Below, in pieces: positions 1 to 8,757 of a stretch of 64,000 bases of DNA; positions within the stretch are counted from its first letter, which is position 1, and every line of letters begins with the position of its first letter. The stretch lies in the IMG/VR virus record IMGVR_UViG_3300035670_000022, positions 62,001 to 126,000 of that record; one strand, written 5' to 3'. Origin of the DNA: a virus. A program made the position numbers and the translations under genes. Below the pieces are notes generated by a model. The model was not told where the DNA came from. It worked only from the letters and a program-made list of their open reading frames with translations, and ran no database searches.

Positions 1-431
1 GTCTCTTGAACTTCAATGCGCGTGTTGATTTTTCCTATCTCTTCTGTAATATAATCTAGCTCCTGTTTTAGTTCTTTGTCTTCTAACTTACCCTGCTTCA
101 GCTCGTTTACTAGGGTCTGCAGCGCGTATTGAAGTGGCTTTAGACGCTCGTCTATCATTTCTCGACGTTCTAGCTCTATCTCTCTAATTGTGTTGTTTAA
201 TGAGTCGACGATCTCTTCTTTGAAGAGTCTTCTGCCTAGTTCTTGGTCTTTACGCACGTAGTCTTTTAAAATCCAGGCTAACGCCCCTCCTATGGGAATA
301 CCTAAAGTGACTATAACTTCCGGCGTATTGAATCTGTTTAACCAGCTGTTCTGGCTGCTTTTAGACTCTTGAGAAAGAATAACGGTCGGGAAGATTAGCG
401 CTAAAACAATAGACAGTAGCAGGATACGCAT
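1..431 (-). CDS. Membrane-anchored coiled-coil protein (partial, C-terminus outside window)
   Basis: Reading the minus strand from an ATG at 429-431 gives an open frame that runs off the left edge. The first 20 residues are hydrophobic (MRILLLSIVLALIF...), like a signal peptide. A second hydrophobic stretch follows at about residues 36-52 (VIVTLGIPIGGALAWIL). After that comes a long charged region rich in E, K, R and L, typical of a coiled coil. An AAGGA ribosome site sits about 8 nt upstream. An envelope protein such as a spanin or holin accessory is possible, but no family is recognised. Confidence 0.7.
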   Translation of the reverse strand, partial: MRILLLSIVLALIFPTVILSQESKSSQNSWLNRFNTPEVIVTLGIPIGGALAWILKDYVRKDQELGRRLFKEEIVDSLNNTIREIELERREMIDERLKPLQYALQTLVNELKQGKLEDKELKQELDYITEEIGKINTRIEVQE

Positions 432-484
432 TGTAAGAGTCCTTAGCAAGATGTTCTTAATCCAGCTTAGGTGTTTAGCGACTA

Positions 485-1639
485 TTAGCTGAGAGTCAGA
501 GTAAAGGCTCCGCTGGTGGCAAACTGCATTCTATAGATTCTGTACGTAACAGACGCCCCTAAACGTGTCTCTGTCGTCTCTGTAACCGATGCCATTACTG
601 CGTCAATGTTGTTGACTTTGAAGGTGTTGTAGGCGCTGTAAGATGTGGGTAGAAAAATGTGTAAGTACGCGTCGTTATCCGTGATAGGTTTTGTCACTGA
701 TGTAGGTCTATATAAACCATCTCCTATAAGAGTCAACTCAGCAACAGATGTGACAGGAGCGTCCGCCCAACCCCAAAACGCTCTATGGGCCCACTTCACA
801 GTGTGAGTATCCCCCAGGTATTCATCCCCGTTAGTGTTTCTTACCACTGCAGACCACGTGCGGGTGGCAGGTGTCAAATAAATATTCGGCTCGGCTGTGT
901 AGGAAGAGAGTTGATACGCAAAAGTCGTTCCTAACGTTATCTGCGAAGACACTGCTACATTGTCTTCTTCGAAGACACAATAAGATAGATTGTTTGAGAA
1001 CGTAGAGGTGAAACTTAACTCCACATCTGTGTCTACTTCTAGAGCAGCGGCGCCTACTTCTACTGTTGTCGGTAGATTCGTTATCAGCGTGACAACTGGG
1101 TTCACATACGGATAAAGCAGTTTATCTAACACTTCCGTAATCGGAATGTTGTCGAAGGTCTCCCCTGCGCTTATACCCCCTACAGGTAAAGGTACCTCGT
1201 CCGTATTATTATACGTCTCCTGGACAAGTTCGAATAAAGCAGTCCAGGTGCCACTTTGTCTGTTATTAGAGACGTATATGCCTCCCTTGCGGAGACTTAG
1301 TCCTTCAATGTTAAGAGTGAGTTCGTGCCCGTCAGGCGTGGTTAAACTCTCACTGATTCCCGTGTTGTCTTGAATGTGTATCTTGTAGTCTTTTGTCGTA
1401 AACGCTGTGGCAAACGGTACTTCTCTGTTTAGACGCGCTTTTATCTGCGTGTACAACACATCTAGCAACTCTAGAAATTCAGATACAGTCTCTACCCGTA
1501 GGTACTCCTCCGCTTCTAGGGCAGATTCGACAATATCTAACAGCAGCGTCTGCATTACGCTGGCAGTAATCAGATGTTTCTTATTGTCTAAAACCTGCCG
1601 AACGATGGTCAGCTGTAGGTCATTAAGCGGTCTAAGCAT
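485..1639 (-). CDS. Phage structural protein, fibre/baseplate-like
   Basis: 384 aa. The N-terminal ~110 residues are helical. They are followed by beta-rich sequence and a segment around residues 155-185 (VGGISAGETFDN, then ITEVLDKLLYPYV). That pattern of glycine-rich turn plus I-x-E-[IV]-L-x-x-L-L-[YF]-P recurs in tail-fibre and neck proteins of large myoviruses. The C-terminal half is Thr/Ser/Val-rich, like Ig or fibre folds. Assignment rests on motif memory and composition; the exact virion location is unknown. Confidence 0.6.
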   Translation of the reverse strand: MLRPLNDLQLTIVRQVLDNKKHLITASVMQTLLLDIVESALEAEEYLRVETVSEFLELLDVLYTQIKARLNREVPFATAFTTKDYKIHIQDNTGISESLTTPDGHELTLNIEGLSLRKGGIYVSNNRQSGTWTALFELVQETYNNTDEVPLPVGGISAGETFDNIPITEVLDKLLYPYVNPVVTLITNLPTTVEVGAAALEVDTDVELSFTSTFSNNLSYCVFEEDNVAVSSQITLGTTFAYQLSSYTAEPNIYLTPATRTWSAVVRNTNGDEYLGDTHTVKWAHRAFWGWADAPVTSVAELTLIGDGLYRPTSVTKPITDNDAYLHIFLPTSYSAYNTFKVNNIDAVMASVTETTETRLGASVTYRIYRMQFATSGAFTLTLS

Positions 1640-1661
1640 AAGAGTAAAAGAGAGGGCTAAG

Positions 1662-2369
1662 TTAGATTCTGTGTCGTTTACGCATCAGACCTGTTAATTC
1701 TTTGTCCCATAGATACTCCAATAGACGTTTGGAGAGCTCCGGCGACAGGGGAATCTTATCTAGGCTGCGATAAGTCACAATTTCATACAGATCCTGGAAG
1801 GTATAACTGGGTGACTTATCTTCGTAAATTATCTCTTCTGTCTCCGGTAGCCCCTCAAAAGATACCTCGTCTAAGTCCTCTTTAGTGTCCTCGACGTAAC
1901 ACTCTAAATAGTCGATCGTGTCGTCGATGGTCTCTTGACTGAGATGCTCCCCATTTACAGCAACGAAAAATAGATAGTTAGCTCCCAAGGCATAGCGCGC
2001 CTCTTGGTGTAGCTCGTTGCTCTTGTTGTGGCAGTAAAGGTGGGCGTCTTCTGTACAGAAAACAACCAGAATACCACTATCAGTAAGCGCAGCATGTTTA
2101 AGTTGCTTTGCCAGGGGCGGGTGGTTCTTTGAAAGAGTCTCCATAAATGACTTAAGTGTTATAGATAGCAACTCAGTCTTAGAACTACTCTTACTGTCTT
2201 TCTTTGACTCATACTTGCCTTTGCCCTCTATGAAGTCTTCTTCGTCGGCTGTTAGCCCTTCTTCAGGTGCGGCGCTGTTAATAAGAGCAGAAGACTCCGG
2301 AGGCTTAAAGGATATGTTTACATTGACGGTCTCTAACAGCGTACAGATCCCTTTAAATAGGTCATCCAT
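1662..2369 (-). CDS. Hypothetical protein, acidic
   Basis: 235 aa, not recognised. A charged low-complexity stretch at about residues 35-70 (E/K/S-rich) separates a short N-terminal part from a folded-looking C-terminal part. It lies between the fibre-like gene and the PhoH gene on the same strand, and ends with a basic tail (LMRKRHRI). No catalytic motif is visible. Confidence 0.6.
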   Translation of the reverse strand: MDDLFKGICTLLETVNVNISFKPPESSALINSAAPEEGLTADEEDFIEGKGKYESKKDSKSSSKTELLSITLKSFMETLSKNHPPLAKQLKHAALTDSGILVVFCTEDAHLYCHNKSNELHQEARYALGANYLFFVAVNGEHLSQETIDDTIDYLECYVEDTKEDLDEVSFEGLPETEEIIYEDKSPSYTFQDLYEIVTYRSLDKIPLSPELSKRLLEYLWDKELTGLMRKRHRI

Positions 2370-2407
2370 TGATTCTGCTCCTAGATGCTTTTAAGACCAG
2401 CTTACCT

Positions 2408-2430
2408 AGTTTCTGAACGGTTCAGAAACT
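2408..2430. repeat. Palindrome copy 1 (TTCTGAAC-S-GTTCAGAA family)
   Basis: Perfect 11+1+11 inverted repeat containing the 17-bp core TTCTGAACGGTTCAGAA. It overlaps the phoH stop codon and lies upstream of the next gene. The core recurs at 8154-8170, 24610-24632 and 61270-61286. Confidence 0.9.
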
Positions 2431-3786
2431 GAAGCGGCTTTCTGCCTCCATAGATAGGGTAGACCGCACATTCTTCTGAAGGCTGATATGCCCATAGACT
2501 TCACTCCCTTTCCACCTGTCTATCGTTACACTCAGCCCGTTTGAATGCTCGTCTAAAAAACGCGGCGATACACAGTCTATCTGCTTCACATCTCCCTCTA
2601 GCACAACCTTGGCATGTGTCCCCGCTCGCGTGACTAATGTCTTGATGATAGATGGATGGCAGTTCTGCGCCTCTGTCATCACAATATATGAGTCGTAAGT
2701 CGTCCCCCGTACATAGGCTAAGGTCTCCGGAACTACAATCCCTGTCGATAAATAATACTCGTAGGGCTTGTTAATACTCCCGTCTAAGTTCGGTTGGTGA
2801 CTCTTCGCTATCTTATTTAAACAGTGATAGATCCCCTTTAACCACGGATCCTGTTTCTCTTGTAACGGCCCGGGTAACCAAGGCTGCTTCTCTCCCCCAA
2901 CAGCTACCTCCTGTCTCGTTACAATAACACTCTCGTAAACTGAATCCGTTGTCTGCTGTATCCCCGCCGCTAAACTCATCATCGTCTTGCCTGACCCCGT
3001 AGACCCATTAATCGTTACTAACTTGATGTCCGGGTCCAATAGCAAATGCATCGCATACCGCTGCTCACTATTCAACGGCTTCACTCCACACAATCTTGCT
3101 CCCTTAAATGACTTGATTAGAGAAAAGTACTTCGCGTCTCTGCTGATGATACACAACGCCGACTGCTTCGGGTCTGAATCGGAAATTAACGTTAAACATT
3201 GATTCGGATACAACCCCTGCGTATTGTCAAATATCTCTAGCAACGAGTAAATACCCCTCTCCCCCGTCTTATGCCCAGAGTAGATGTCGTCGATTAAATC
3301 CGCCGGGGCTAACGTCTCTATATGCCCGCTGTAATCATTCTTAACTAAGTCATGCTCATACGTCGCATTGTCTATCCCTAACGTCTCCGCTTTGATTCGT
3401 AAATAATTATCCTTACTCACTACTACACCACTATACTGCTCCGCTAACTTCAATAGATAGTCATCTACCTCCACCCCACAGTCCTCTACACTCCCCGGTC
3501 TCTCGATTACTAAAATCCCCCCATACGCGTTAAGCGGTATCCCCTCCCCTAAATCTCCCCCTAAATCTCCCCCTAAATCTCCCCCTCTTCTATGCTGCAC
3601 ACATAAATTTAAAATCGTTCTCGCAACTTGCCTCGAATGCTTACCTATTAGCCCCGGCTCCGTCTTCTTCCTGTCTAACTCCTTAATCACCCCTAAACAA
3701 AGAACGATCCGGTTATCCCCAAAGGCAAAGATAGAATCCGGATCGTGTAACAAGACGTTCGTGTCGAGAATAAACGTTTTAGACAT
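2422..3786 (-). CDS. phoH: PIN-PhoH family ATPase/ribonuclease
   Basis: 454 aa from the second ATG (MSKTFILDTN), preferred because the family starts there; an ATG three codons upstream is also open. The N-terminal PIN nuclease domain has the acidic FILDTNVLLHD motif. The C-terminal PhoH NTPase has Walker A GSTGSGKT (about residues 260-270) and a YIVMTEAQN Walker-B-like stretch. PIN-PhoH proteins couple ATPase activity with RNA binding and cleavage and are frequent in phages. A 12-bp tandem repeat inserts (GGDL)n at about residues 68-82. The stop codon lies inside a 23-bp palindrome. Confidence 0.92.
   Translation of the reverse strand: MSKTFILDTNVLLHDPDSIFAFGDNRIVLCLGVIKELDRKKTEPGLIGKHSRQVARTILNLCVQHRRGGDLGGDLGGDLGEGIPLNAYGGILVIERPGSVEDCGVEVDDYLLKLAEQYSGVVVSKDNYLRIKAETLGIDNATYEHDLVKNDYSGHIETLAPADLIDDIYSGHKTGERGIYSLLEIFDNTQGLYPNQCLTLISDSDPKQSALCIISRDAKYFSLIKSFKGARLCGVKPLNSEQRYAMHLLLDPDIKLVTINGSTGSGKTMMSLAAGIQQTTDSVYESVIVTRQEVAVGGEKQPWLPGPLQEKQDPWLKGIYHCLNKIAKSHQPNLDGSINKPYEYYLSTGIVVPETLAYVRGTTYDSYIVMTEAQNCHPSIIKTLVTRAGTHAKVVLEGDVKQIDCVSPRFLDEHSNGLSVTIDRWKGSEVYGHISLQKNVRSTLSMEAESRFSF
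3549..3585. repeat. 12-bp tandem repeat inside phoH
   Basis: Three-plus copies of CTAAATCTCCCC in phoH. The unit length is a multiple of three, so the frame stays open and adds Gly-Gly-Asp-Leu repeats between PIN-domain motifs. Confidence 0.85.
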
Positions 3787-3898
3787 GCTGCACACAACAC
3801 TCTGTTGCTGTTTTAATGTTTTACAAAACGCGCGGCTCTAACCTATAGACAAGATAACCCGCCGCGCTAAAGCTATCTCACTTCTTCACACTACTACT

Positions 3899-4186
3899 CT
3901 ACTCCCCCACACTACTCCCCCACTCTAATGTCTTAGATGGACAAAACTTTAATACCTTCTTCGCCGGAATTACTATCTCTTCCCCCGTATTCGGGTTCCG
4001 CCCCCTCCGCTCCTTTCTGTCCATAACCGTAAATCGACCAAACCCAAGCAGCGTTACTTCCTCCCCCTTCTCTATACAGTTGATGATCTCCTGCAACACT
4101 GCATTCACAGATTCCGCAGCTTTCTTGTTACTCGTGTCCATAGACACCGCTACTCGCTCAGATAATTCCTTCTTTGTGACTTTCAT
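3899..4186 (-). CDS. hup: HU/IHF-type DNA-binding protein
   Basis: 95 aa, the family's usual length. It begins MKVTKKELSERVA and carries the diagnostic sequence GFGRFTVMDRKERRGRNPNTG followed by IPAKKVLKF, the DNA-binding beta arm of HU/IHF. Phage HU proteins bend and compact DNA during replication or packaging. It is the last gene before a 700-bp gene-free region on the same strand. Confidence 0.93.
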   Translation of the reverse strand: MKVTKKELSERVAVSMDTSNKKAAESVNAVLQEIINCIEKGEEVTLLGFGRFTVMDRKERRGRNPNTGEEIVIPAKKVLKFCPSKTLEWGSSVGE

Positions 4187-4260
4187 AAATTAATAACCTA
4201 GTTAGATTCGATTCCAGACTTCACAGCCTACAAATAGCTTAACTCACTATCCACACTATC

Positions 4261-4313
4261 TTCTCTCTACTCCACTCTCTACTCTCTACTCCACTCTCTA
4301 CTCCACTCTCTAC
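4261..4313. repeat. CT-rich tandem repeat
   Basis: Irregular repeats built from CTCTACTCCACT and CTCTACT units, directly upstream of the HU gene's leader. Function unknown; simple-sequence slippage is likely. Confidence 0.7.
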
Positions 4314-4860
4314 CTCAATACAATATTCATATCACTGTCTTGTGACATCTCTCTTTTTTATGTATATTGGACTGTATAAGCTGATTGTTAAGTTGTAGTT
4401 TACGGAGCAGTACATTGTGTATGGATATGAAAAAATGACCTAGAAATACAGCATAGGCTCGTCAATGAGTTCGTGTATTGATATTGTAGTTTCTTGACTA
4501 TATACCTTACTGAGAAGTGCCTACAGGACGTGGATTACGCTATTGCTGTTTTATTGAACGGTTTTGTTTAACTGAACTCCCGATGGATCGTGTGGGAGGA
4601 TATGGTTTAAGCACAAACTGAACTAGAAAATAGTGAAGATAAAAGGTAGGACAGATGACTTGGTTTTGGAAAGATACGGATTTTCCAGCCTAACATAGCT
4701 TTTAGCTTTTCTAATGATGAGTTTACACAAGAATTTGGAAAATGGCAAGGGGTCTGGGAATATTTTTTTTCTGAGTGTGTTGGGGGGTGACGTAAGAGCC
4801 TATTGGTCCGGCTGTCAGGGGAGATACTTAAGAGAGTTAGGGTTCGGCTGTGGCGTCTTA

Positions 4861-4891
4861 AAAAAGAAAAAAAGGGGAGTCAGAGACTCCC
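4861..4891 (-). terminator. Rho-independent terminator
   Basis: Minus-strand reading gives a 7-bp GC-rich stem (GGGAGTC/GACTCCC, 3-nt loop) followed by a T-rich run. It sits just past the stop of the 373-aa membrane protein gene. Confidence 0.85.
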
Positions 4892-4901
4892 GGACAGAAA
4901 A

Positions 4902-6023
4902 CTAGAAAGAAACTGGGACAAGAATAGAGAGAGAGTTAATGGAGTTACCCGCAGGGAGGGTAGCTCGGTTTAGGGAGTAAGTGATAACCCCGACTATTAG
5001 GAGAGGTATGCAGTAGAGCTTTAAGCAGACAACCGCTTGAGTTATAAGAGAGAACAGTAAGAGGTTGCGATAGACCTTGGTAGACACGATAACACGACCG
5101 CGCCAGAAGGCGAATAGCTTAAAACAGAGAAGTAGGACTAGACCGAACAGTAGGAGTAGGTAGAGAGAGAGAGCTACAGGGAACTCTGAAGTACCTGCGA
5201 GAATTGGTTTAGCTGCGAGTAAGTCACCTAAGGGAGTCTTAGCAGCGATGGTATTGCGGGAGAGTTGGTGAAGAACCCAGCCTTCTGTACAGCCTTCTAT
5301 CAGAGAGTGATAGAGAGACCTACCCTGGTTATTAGGGAAGAAAGCGCTACAGATAGCGCCTACTGAGTAACCGGGCGTGCATAGACAGATAGCAATAGCT
5401 AATAGAAGGGAAAGGATTCTAGGGGGACAATAGCGACTCATCTTTGGGTATACGACTCTATCTTCCATAAGAAGAGCGGGTATAGCTAAACAGGAGATGA
5501 GACCTAATGATTGGTTAGGGAGGTCTTGTGGGAGAATAGCCATAACTGCCAGAAGGCAGACAGACTGAATAATAGTGACGATAATAGCTGCTTTAGCGCT
5601 ACCGCGTTCTGGCATAAATGAGACAGAGAGAGCTGCCAGTCCGGCGGCGAGCACAAAGATAATGGGACCAGTGAAGATAACGGGTTTAGGTATAGGAAGT
5701 ATCCATATAGCTAGGATGCCGAGTATCTTAAGAATCAGAGCCTTCTTCTGGATCTTACTAGAGAAGTCTTGTTGGGGACAGACTGCGGCTAGTTGGGAGT
5801 TGGATAACTCTTCTTTAGAGCCTAGAGTCTGAAGAATCAAACAGCACATATATGTGCAGAATACGAGCACAACGAGGCTCATAGCGGAGAGTTTGAATAG
5901 GTAACCCAGTAGGATTACAAAGGCGCAGGCTACGTAGGGAGAGACCAGCCCATAAAGGGCTAGACTTCCCAAAGTTACGCAGCTACCGAATGCGAGCAGA
6001 GTGGCGAGGAGTAGGGGTAGCAT
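4902..6023 (-). CDS. Polytopic membrane protein
   Basis: 373 aa with about eight to ten hydrophobic segments spread over the full length (for example the first 60 residues, and about residues 100-135, 200-225 and 280-300). Not recognised. The start overlaps the end of the upstream 112-aa gene by about 40 nt, suggesting coupled translation. It ends at a strong terminator, so it is the last gene of its unit. Host membrane remodelling or transport are possible roles. Confidence 0.7.
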   Translation of the reverse strand: MLPLLLATLLAFGSCVTLGSLALYGLVSPYVACAFVILLGYLFKLSAMSLVVLVFCTYMCCLILQTLGSKEELSNSQLAAVCPQQDFSSKIQKKALILKILGILAIWILPIPKPVIFTGPIIFVLAAGLAALSVSFMPERGSAKAAIIVTIIQSVCLLAVMAILPQDLPNQSLGLISCLAIPALLMEDRVVYPKMSRYCPPRILSLLLAIAICLCTPGYSVGAICSAFFPNNQGRSLYHSLIEGCTEGWVLHQLSRNTIAAKTPLGDLLAAKPILAGTSEFPVALSLYLLLLFGLVLLLCFKLFAFWRGRVIVSTKVYRNLLLFSLITQAVVCLKLYCIPLLIVGVITYSLNRATLPAGNSINSLSILVPVSF

Positions 6024-6321
6024 CTTTTTCTGTTCCGTATAGTAAAGTGTTGTCTTTAACTGAGAATGGACCTAGACGAAGAACACCCGCTGGCGGGTCT
6101 CCTTTGACAGTAATGTTGTGTTCTTTGCCTTCATAGTCAGTAGCTTCAATCGTATATGTATAGGGTCCAGGGTCCCGAATGATATTGCCTTCTTTGAAGG
6201 TCCCCCGGGTGCTTGTGTTTTCGAACCCTGTTCGCTTGGCTGCTTCATACCTTGGATTCAGCAAGTTAGCTACGAACAGTAAGGCTAAGGCAGTCACAAT
6301 GAATTGAATGGGTTTATACAT
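5983..6321 (-). CDS. Small membrane-anchored protein
   Basis: 112 aa. An N-terminal hydrophobic segment (about residues 6-22) serves as a signal or anchor. A hydrophilic domain rich in T, G and P follows, beta-rich in character (YTYTIEATDYEGKEHNITVKGD). The C-terminal ~14 residues overlap the next gene in another frame. No family recognised. Confidence 0.65.
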   Translation of the reverse strand: MYKPIQFIVTALALLFVANLLNPRYEAAKRTGFENTSTRGTFKEGNIIRDPGPYTYTIEATDYEGKEHNITVKGDPPAGVLRLGPFSVKDNTLLYGTEKDATPTPRHSARIR

Positions 6322-6431
6322 GGTTTAGTAGTACTCCAAAATTCAGGATTTTTTCTTTAGAGAGGTACCTATTTGTTAAAACAAGTCTCTCAAACTCTTT
6401 TTAGCTTCCATTTCCTCAAGTACTATTCTGT

Positions 6432-6692
6432 CTATTTACAGATAGTATCTGGACCGGAGATGAGTAGTTTATTAAACAGACCGGGTTTGGTGCATTCCAT
6501 TTTGAGACCGTCGACGTTGGTTGACGTAGTGCGTGGAGTAAGGTCTAGGGAGACATTACGTAGCGAAGCACCTCCGCGTTGATAACGCAGAGACTCTTCT
6601 AAGGAGTCTGGAGTAGCAAAAGACATCAGGGTATGTAACCCTGCGATGAGGTTGATAGCAATAACGACGGGAGTCAGAGAAGAGCCTTTCAT
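6432..6692 (-). CDS. Small secreted/membrane protein
   Basis: 86 aa with an N-terminal hydrophobic segment (TPVVIAINLIAGLHTLMSFA), likely a signal peptide, then a soluble tail with two cysteines near the C-terminus. A copy of the 14-nt promoter-like motif lies 24 nt upstream of the start. Function unknown. Confidence 0.65.
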   Translation of the reverse strand: MKGSSLTPVVIAINLIAGLHTLMSFATPDSLEESLRYQRGGASLRNVSLDLTPRTTSTNVDGLKMECTKPGLFNKLLISGPDTICK

Positions 6693-6716
6693 AGGTAGAT
6701 ACCTGTTGATTGCTTT

Positions 6717-6730
6717 TACTCTTCTCTGTT
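6717..6730 (-). promoter_or_regulatory. Conserved 14-nt promoter-like motif
   Basis: Minus-strand AACAGAGAAGAGTA, 24 nt upstream of the 86-aa gene. It is one of about sixteen near-identical copies in the window. Confidence 0.75.
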
Positions 6731-6737
6731 TAAGTCG

Positions 6738-7226
6738 TTACCTGGTCAAATAGTCGGGGAGTTTATAGGGAGTCTTTCTAGGTTTACTGTATGCTGTGCG
6801 ACACAGCATATCAGCAAGCAGATTGCACTTTCTGGGTATCCAATACATCTCTGGGTTAATCTTTTGAGCTGTAAGGATACTGAGTCCAGTTTTTGCAATT
6901 GACGATAGGAAAGCGGTACGCTGACATTTCGTCACGGAGCTGCCCCGTATGTGTCTAAATAGCACTTGGGAGTCTCCGTAAAATCGGATGATAGACAACT
7001 CGGGGAGTTGTTTTAGTTGGGAGATGACTGTATCTAGGGCTAAGATAAATGCCATCTGTTCTGCCTCGCCAGAGCGCTGGACGGAGAGGTGCTCCCTTCT
7101 TAATAAGAAGGGAGACTTATCTTTCAGGTACAGAACACAGGATGCTGTTGCTCTTTTGTAATCTGGAAGTGATGATCCGTCGAACTTGACGTACAGAACG
7201 GGCGTCTCGACGTCGTTTAACTGCAC
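6738..7226 (-). CDS. rnhA: Ribonuclease HI-like protein
   Basis: 162 aa, the usual RNase HI length. It shows the ordered acidic residues of the family: KFDGSSLPD near residue 14, SGEAEQMAF (catalytic Glu) near 52, FYGDSQVLF (catalytic Asp) near 83, and a C-terminal NLLADMLCR (final Asp) near 140. RNase HI removes RNA from RNA-DNA hybrids during replication. The start overlaps the upstream gene by 10 nt, so the two are probably co-translated. Confidence 0.85.
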   Translation of the reverse strand: MQLNDVETPVLYVKFDGSSLPDYKRATASCVLYLKDKSPFLLRREHLSVQRSGEAEQMAFILALDTVISQLKQLPELSIIRFYGDSQVLFRHIRGSSVTKCQRTAFLSSIAKTGLSILTAQKINPEMYWIPRKCNLLADMLCRTAYSKPRKTPYKLPDYLTR

Positions 7227-7795
7227 GGGGATTCACTAGGGGTAGGTGGTTTCTGAGTAAGGGGAGTAGATGCTACAGGAACAGAGTCCTGCACAGCGAT
7301 AGGTACATAATTTAGACGACATAGCGTCGCATTAGACAATCGCCAGATCTTACGACTATTCTCCCAGTTAGGCGGCGCAGAGCGCATATGTAAACCATCT
7401 ACCTTCCGGTATTTAGGCGTTAACTCCAGGTTATTTACAAGAAACTCGAGTTCCACCTGACTATCGAAATTCACTACTAAACTACCTATTTGGGTAATTA
7501 ATTGTAGAACCTTGCTGTCCGGCAGCTTTGGATAACTCATTGTCGAACCATCTTCAAGACGGCACCCACAGATATACTCCGCTAGAAGAGAGTTATATGT
7601 AGTCCCGTCATCGTCTACCTCAATGCAGTCAAGCACCCGCTCCGGCGTTTCTAGGTCAGTAAAGTGTGTTAACAACACCCGTAACTGAAGGGGTTGTACA
7701 TCTTGACCTAAACTGTGACAGAGCCCGGCTTTAAGTCGAGCTGATTTCACAACAGAGATTTCTGTTACGGTGCCTGTATAGATAAACAGAGACAT
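7217..7795 (-). CDS. Hypothetical protein upstream of RNase HI
   Basis: 192 aa, not recognised, with a mixed alpha/beta look and a Pro/Ser/Thr-rich C-terminal tail. It precedes and overlaps the RNase HI gene. Two tandem copies of the 14-nt motif lie 46 and 101 nt upstream, so it is likely the first gene of a two-gene unit. Confidence 0.65.
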   Translation of the reverse strand: MSLFIYTGTVTEISVVKSARLKAGLCHSLGQDVQPLQLRVLLTHFTDLETPERVLDCIEVDDDGTTYNSLLAEYICGCRLEDGSTMSYPKLPDSKVLQLITQIGSLVVNFDSQVELEFLVNNLELTPKYRKVDGLHMRSAPPNWENSRKIWRLSNATLCRLNYVPIAVQDSVPVASTPLTQKPPTPSESPCS

Positions 7796-7841
7796 AGTAT
7801 CTCAAGGCGGTGTCGCCCTGTATAGTTTTTCTTTTGTCTTT

Positions 7842-7855
7842 TACTCTTCTCTGTT
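7842..7855 (-). promoter_or_regulatory. 14-nt promoter-like motif
   Basis: Minus-strand AACAGAGAAGAGTA, 46 nt upstream of the 192-aa gene. It is the proximal copy of a tandem pair. Confidence 0.75.
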
Positions 7856-7896
7856 TGACTAGACACCCTAGATATCCCCTAACCACCCGTTCAGCG

Positions 7897-7910
7897 TACT
7901 TTTCTCTGTT
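7897..7910 (-). promoter_or_regulatory. 14-nt promoter-like motif (variant)
   Basis: Minus-strand AACAGAGAAAAGTA, one change from consensus. It sits immediately after the terminator at 7921-7951, which separates it from upstream transcription. Confidence 0.7.
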
Positions 7911-7920
7911 TTTAAAAAAG

Positions 7921-7951
7921 GCTAATAAAAAGCCCTCTTATTTTGAGGGCT
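7921..7951 (-). terminator. Rho-independent terminator
   Basis: Stem AGCCCTC/GAGGGCT with a 7-nt loop, followed on the minus strand by TTTTTATTAG. It closes transcription arriving from the 8.4-9.0 kb genes or the non-coding stretch in between. Confidence 0.85.
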
Positions 7952-8378
7952 AACTTGAACGGGTCTTTATCTGCGTGTTAAAATTAACATACACTTCTAG
8001 AAATCTAATATGTGAAAAGTTGTCTATTGACAGTAGACAACTTCTGTACAGAATTATAGCATCGAGTAAAGAGACAAAGCAGTGAAGCTCCTCAGTAATA
8101 GGGGAGCTTCTTGTTTGGGAAAGGAAGAGTCTCTATTACGTAACTCAAAAGATTTCTGAACCGTTCAGAATTTTACTTGCTTTGTTGGTTTTGTGTATAC
8201 TCTATTTAGACGTAGCAACTGCTTTGTCGAAGTCTCCCAAATGTCAAGGTTATGACCTACGGGCCCGCTGTCGAATTCATCGGAGACTGGAACAAAGAGT
8301 AGGCGCTGAGTCTAGCCTAGATTCTGTAACACTAAAGATTTCCGTCGCACTGGTTGAGAAAGCGATTAGAGCTAAGTG
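7952..8378. other. Structured non-coding stretch
   Basis: About 430 bp without a convincing gene. It holds a perfect 10-bp stem (8017-8026 with 8034-8043, 7-nt loop) and an 8-bp stem (8084-8091 with 8103-8110) followed by TTGTTT on the plus strand. It also holds palindrome copy 2, a possible plus-strand -10 box TATACT near 8196, and a 7-bp closed stem AGTCTCC/GGAGACT around 8236-8290. A small RNA is possible. The only plus frame (8182-8382) starts at TTG without a ribosome site. Confidence 0.45.
8154..8170. repeat. Palindrome copy 2
   Basis: TTCTGAACCGTTCAGAA, a 17-bp perfect palindrome around a central C, in intergenic DNA. Confidence 0.9.
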
Positions 8379-8561
8379 TTAAAGAAAGTAAGCAACCCAG
8401 TCGATACCCTCTAAATACAGCAAATGCTGAAGACCGTTTAAGAAACGGTCTAAGAAAGCGACCAACCAATTAGGGTTGAGTCGGTTTTGTTGTATCTCAT
8501 CCTCTATATCTTTTAAGAGGACGAGGTAATCTATCGTGTTTCCATTGTTGTTTGGTTTCAT
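8379..8561 (-). CDS. Small hypothetical protein
   Basis: 60 aa, begins MKPNNNGNTIDYLVLLKDIEDEI and ends with aromatic/hydrophobic residues. Not recognised. It is the third of three overlapping small genes on the minus strand; its 5' end overlaps the previous gene. Confidence 0.5.
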   Translation of the reverse strand: MKPNNNGNTIDYLVLLKDIEDEIQQNRLNPNWLVAFLDRFLNGLQHLLYLEGIDWVAYFL

Positions 8562-8757
8562 ATAGAGCGGCGATACAAATATCGTCGTAGGGTTCAGGAA
8601 CGTCTCCGAAGAGAGCCCGGTTCCCTAAATTGATTTTGAAGTCAAAGACATCGTCACTGACGATGTCTTTTAGCATAGCTTTTTGCACTTTATGCGGATG
8701 GTTTGCTTGAGTACGCAAACACATCCCGCTGTGGTATTTGCGGATAGTTCTAGCCAT
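8497..8757 (-). CDS. Small basic hypothetical protein
   Basis: 86 aa from ATG 8755-8757 (MARTIRKYHSGMCL), chosen because a GAGGT ribosome site lies upstream; an earlier ATG at 8805 has no such support. The start overlaps the end of the upstream gene by 8 bp. The N-terminus is basic and the middle acidic. Unknown function. Confidence 0.6.
   Translation of the reverse strand: MARTIRKYHSGMCLRTQANHPHKVQKAMLKDIVSDDVFDFKINLGNRALFGDVPEPYDDICIAALYETKQQWKHDRLPRPLKRYRG

Larger units (their letters stand above)
4187..4901. other. Gene-poor intergenic region
   Basis: About 715 bp, AT-rich on the right, with no convincing gene. It holds a CT-rich tandem repeat at 4261-4313 and, at its right end, a terminator for the gene to the right. 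A 63-codon plus frame at 4714-4905 translates the terminator as Lys-rich sequence and is not credible. Confidence 0.6.

Noticed and set aside
4714-4905. Plus-strand 63-codon frame
   Set aside because: Its end translates the terminator poly-A tract as Lys-Lys-Lys; no ribosome site and no conserved features.
8182-8382. Plus-strand 66-codon frame
   Set aside because: Starts at TTG, no ribosome site, lies in a hairpin-rich non-coding stretch.
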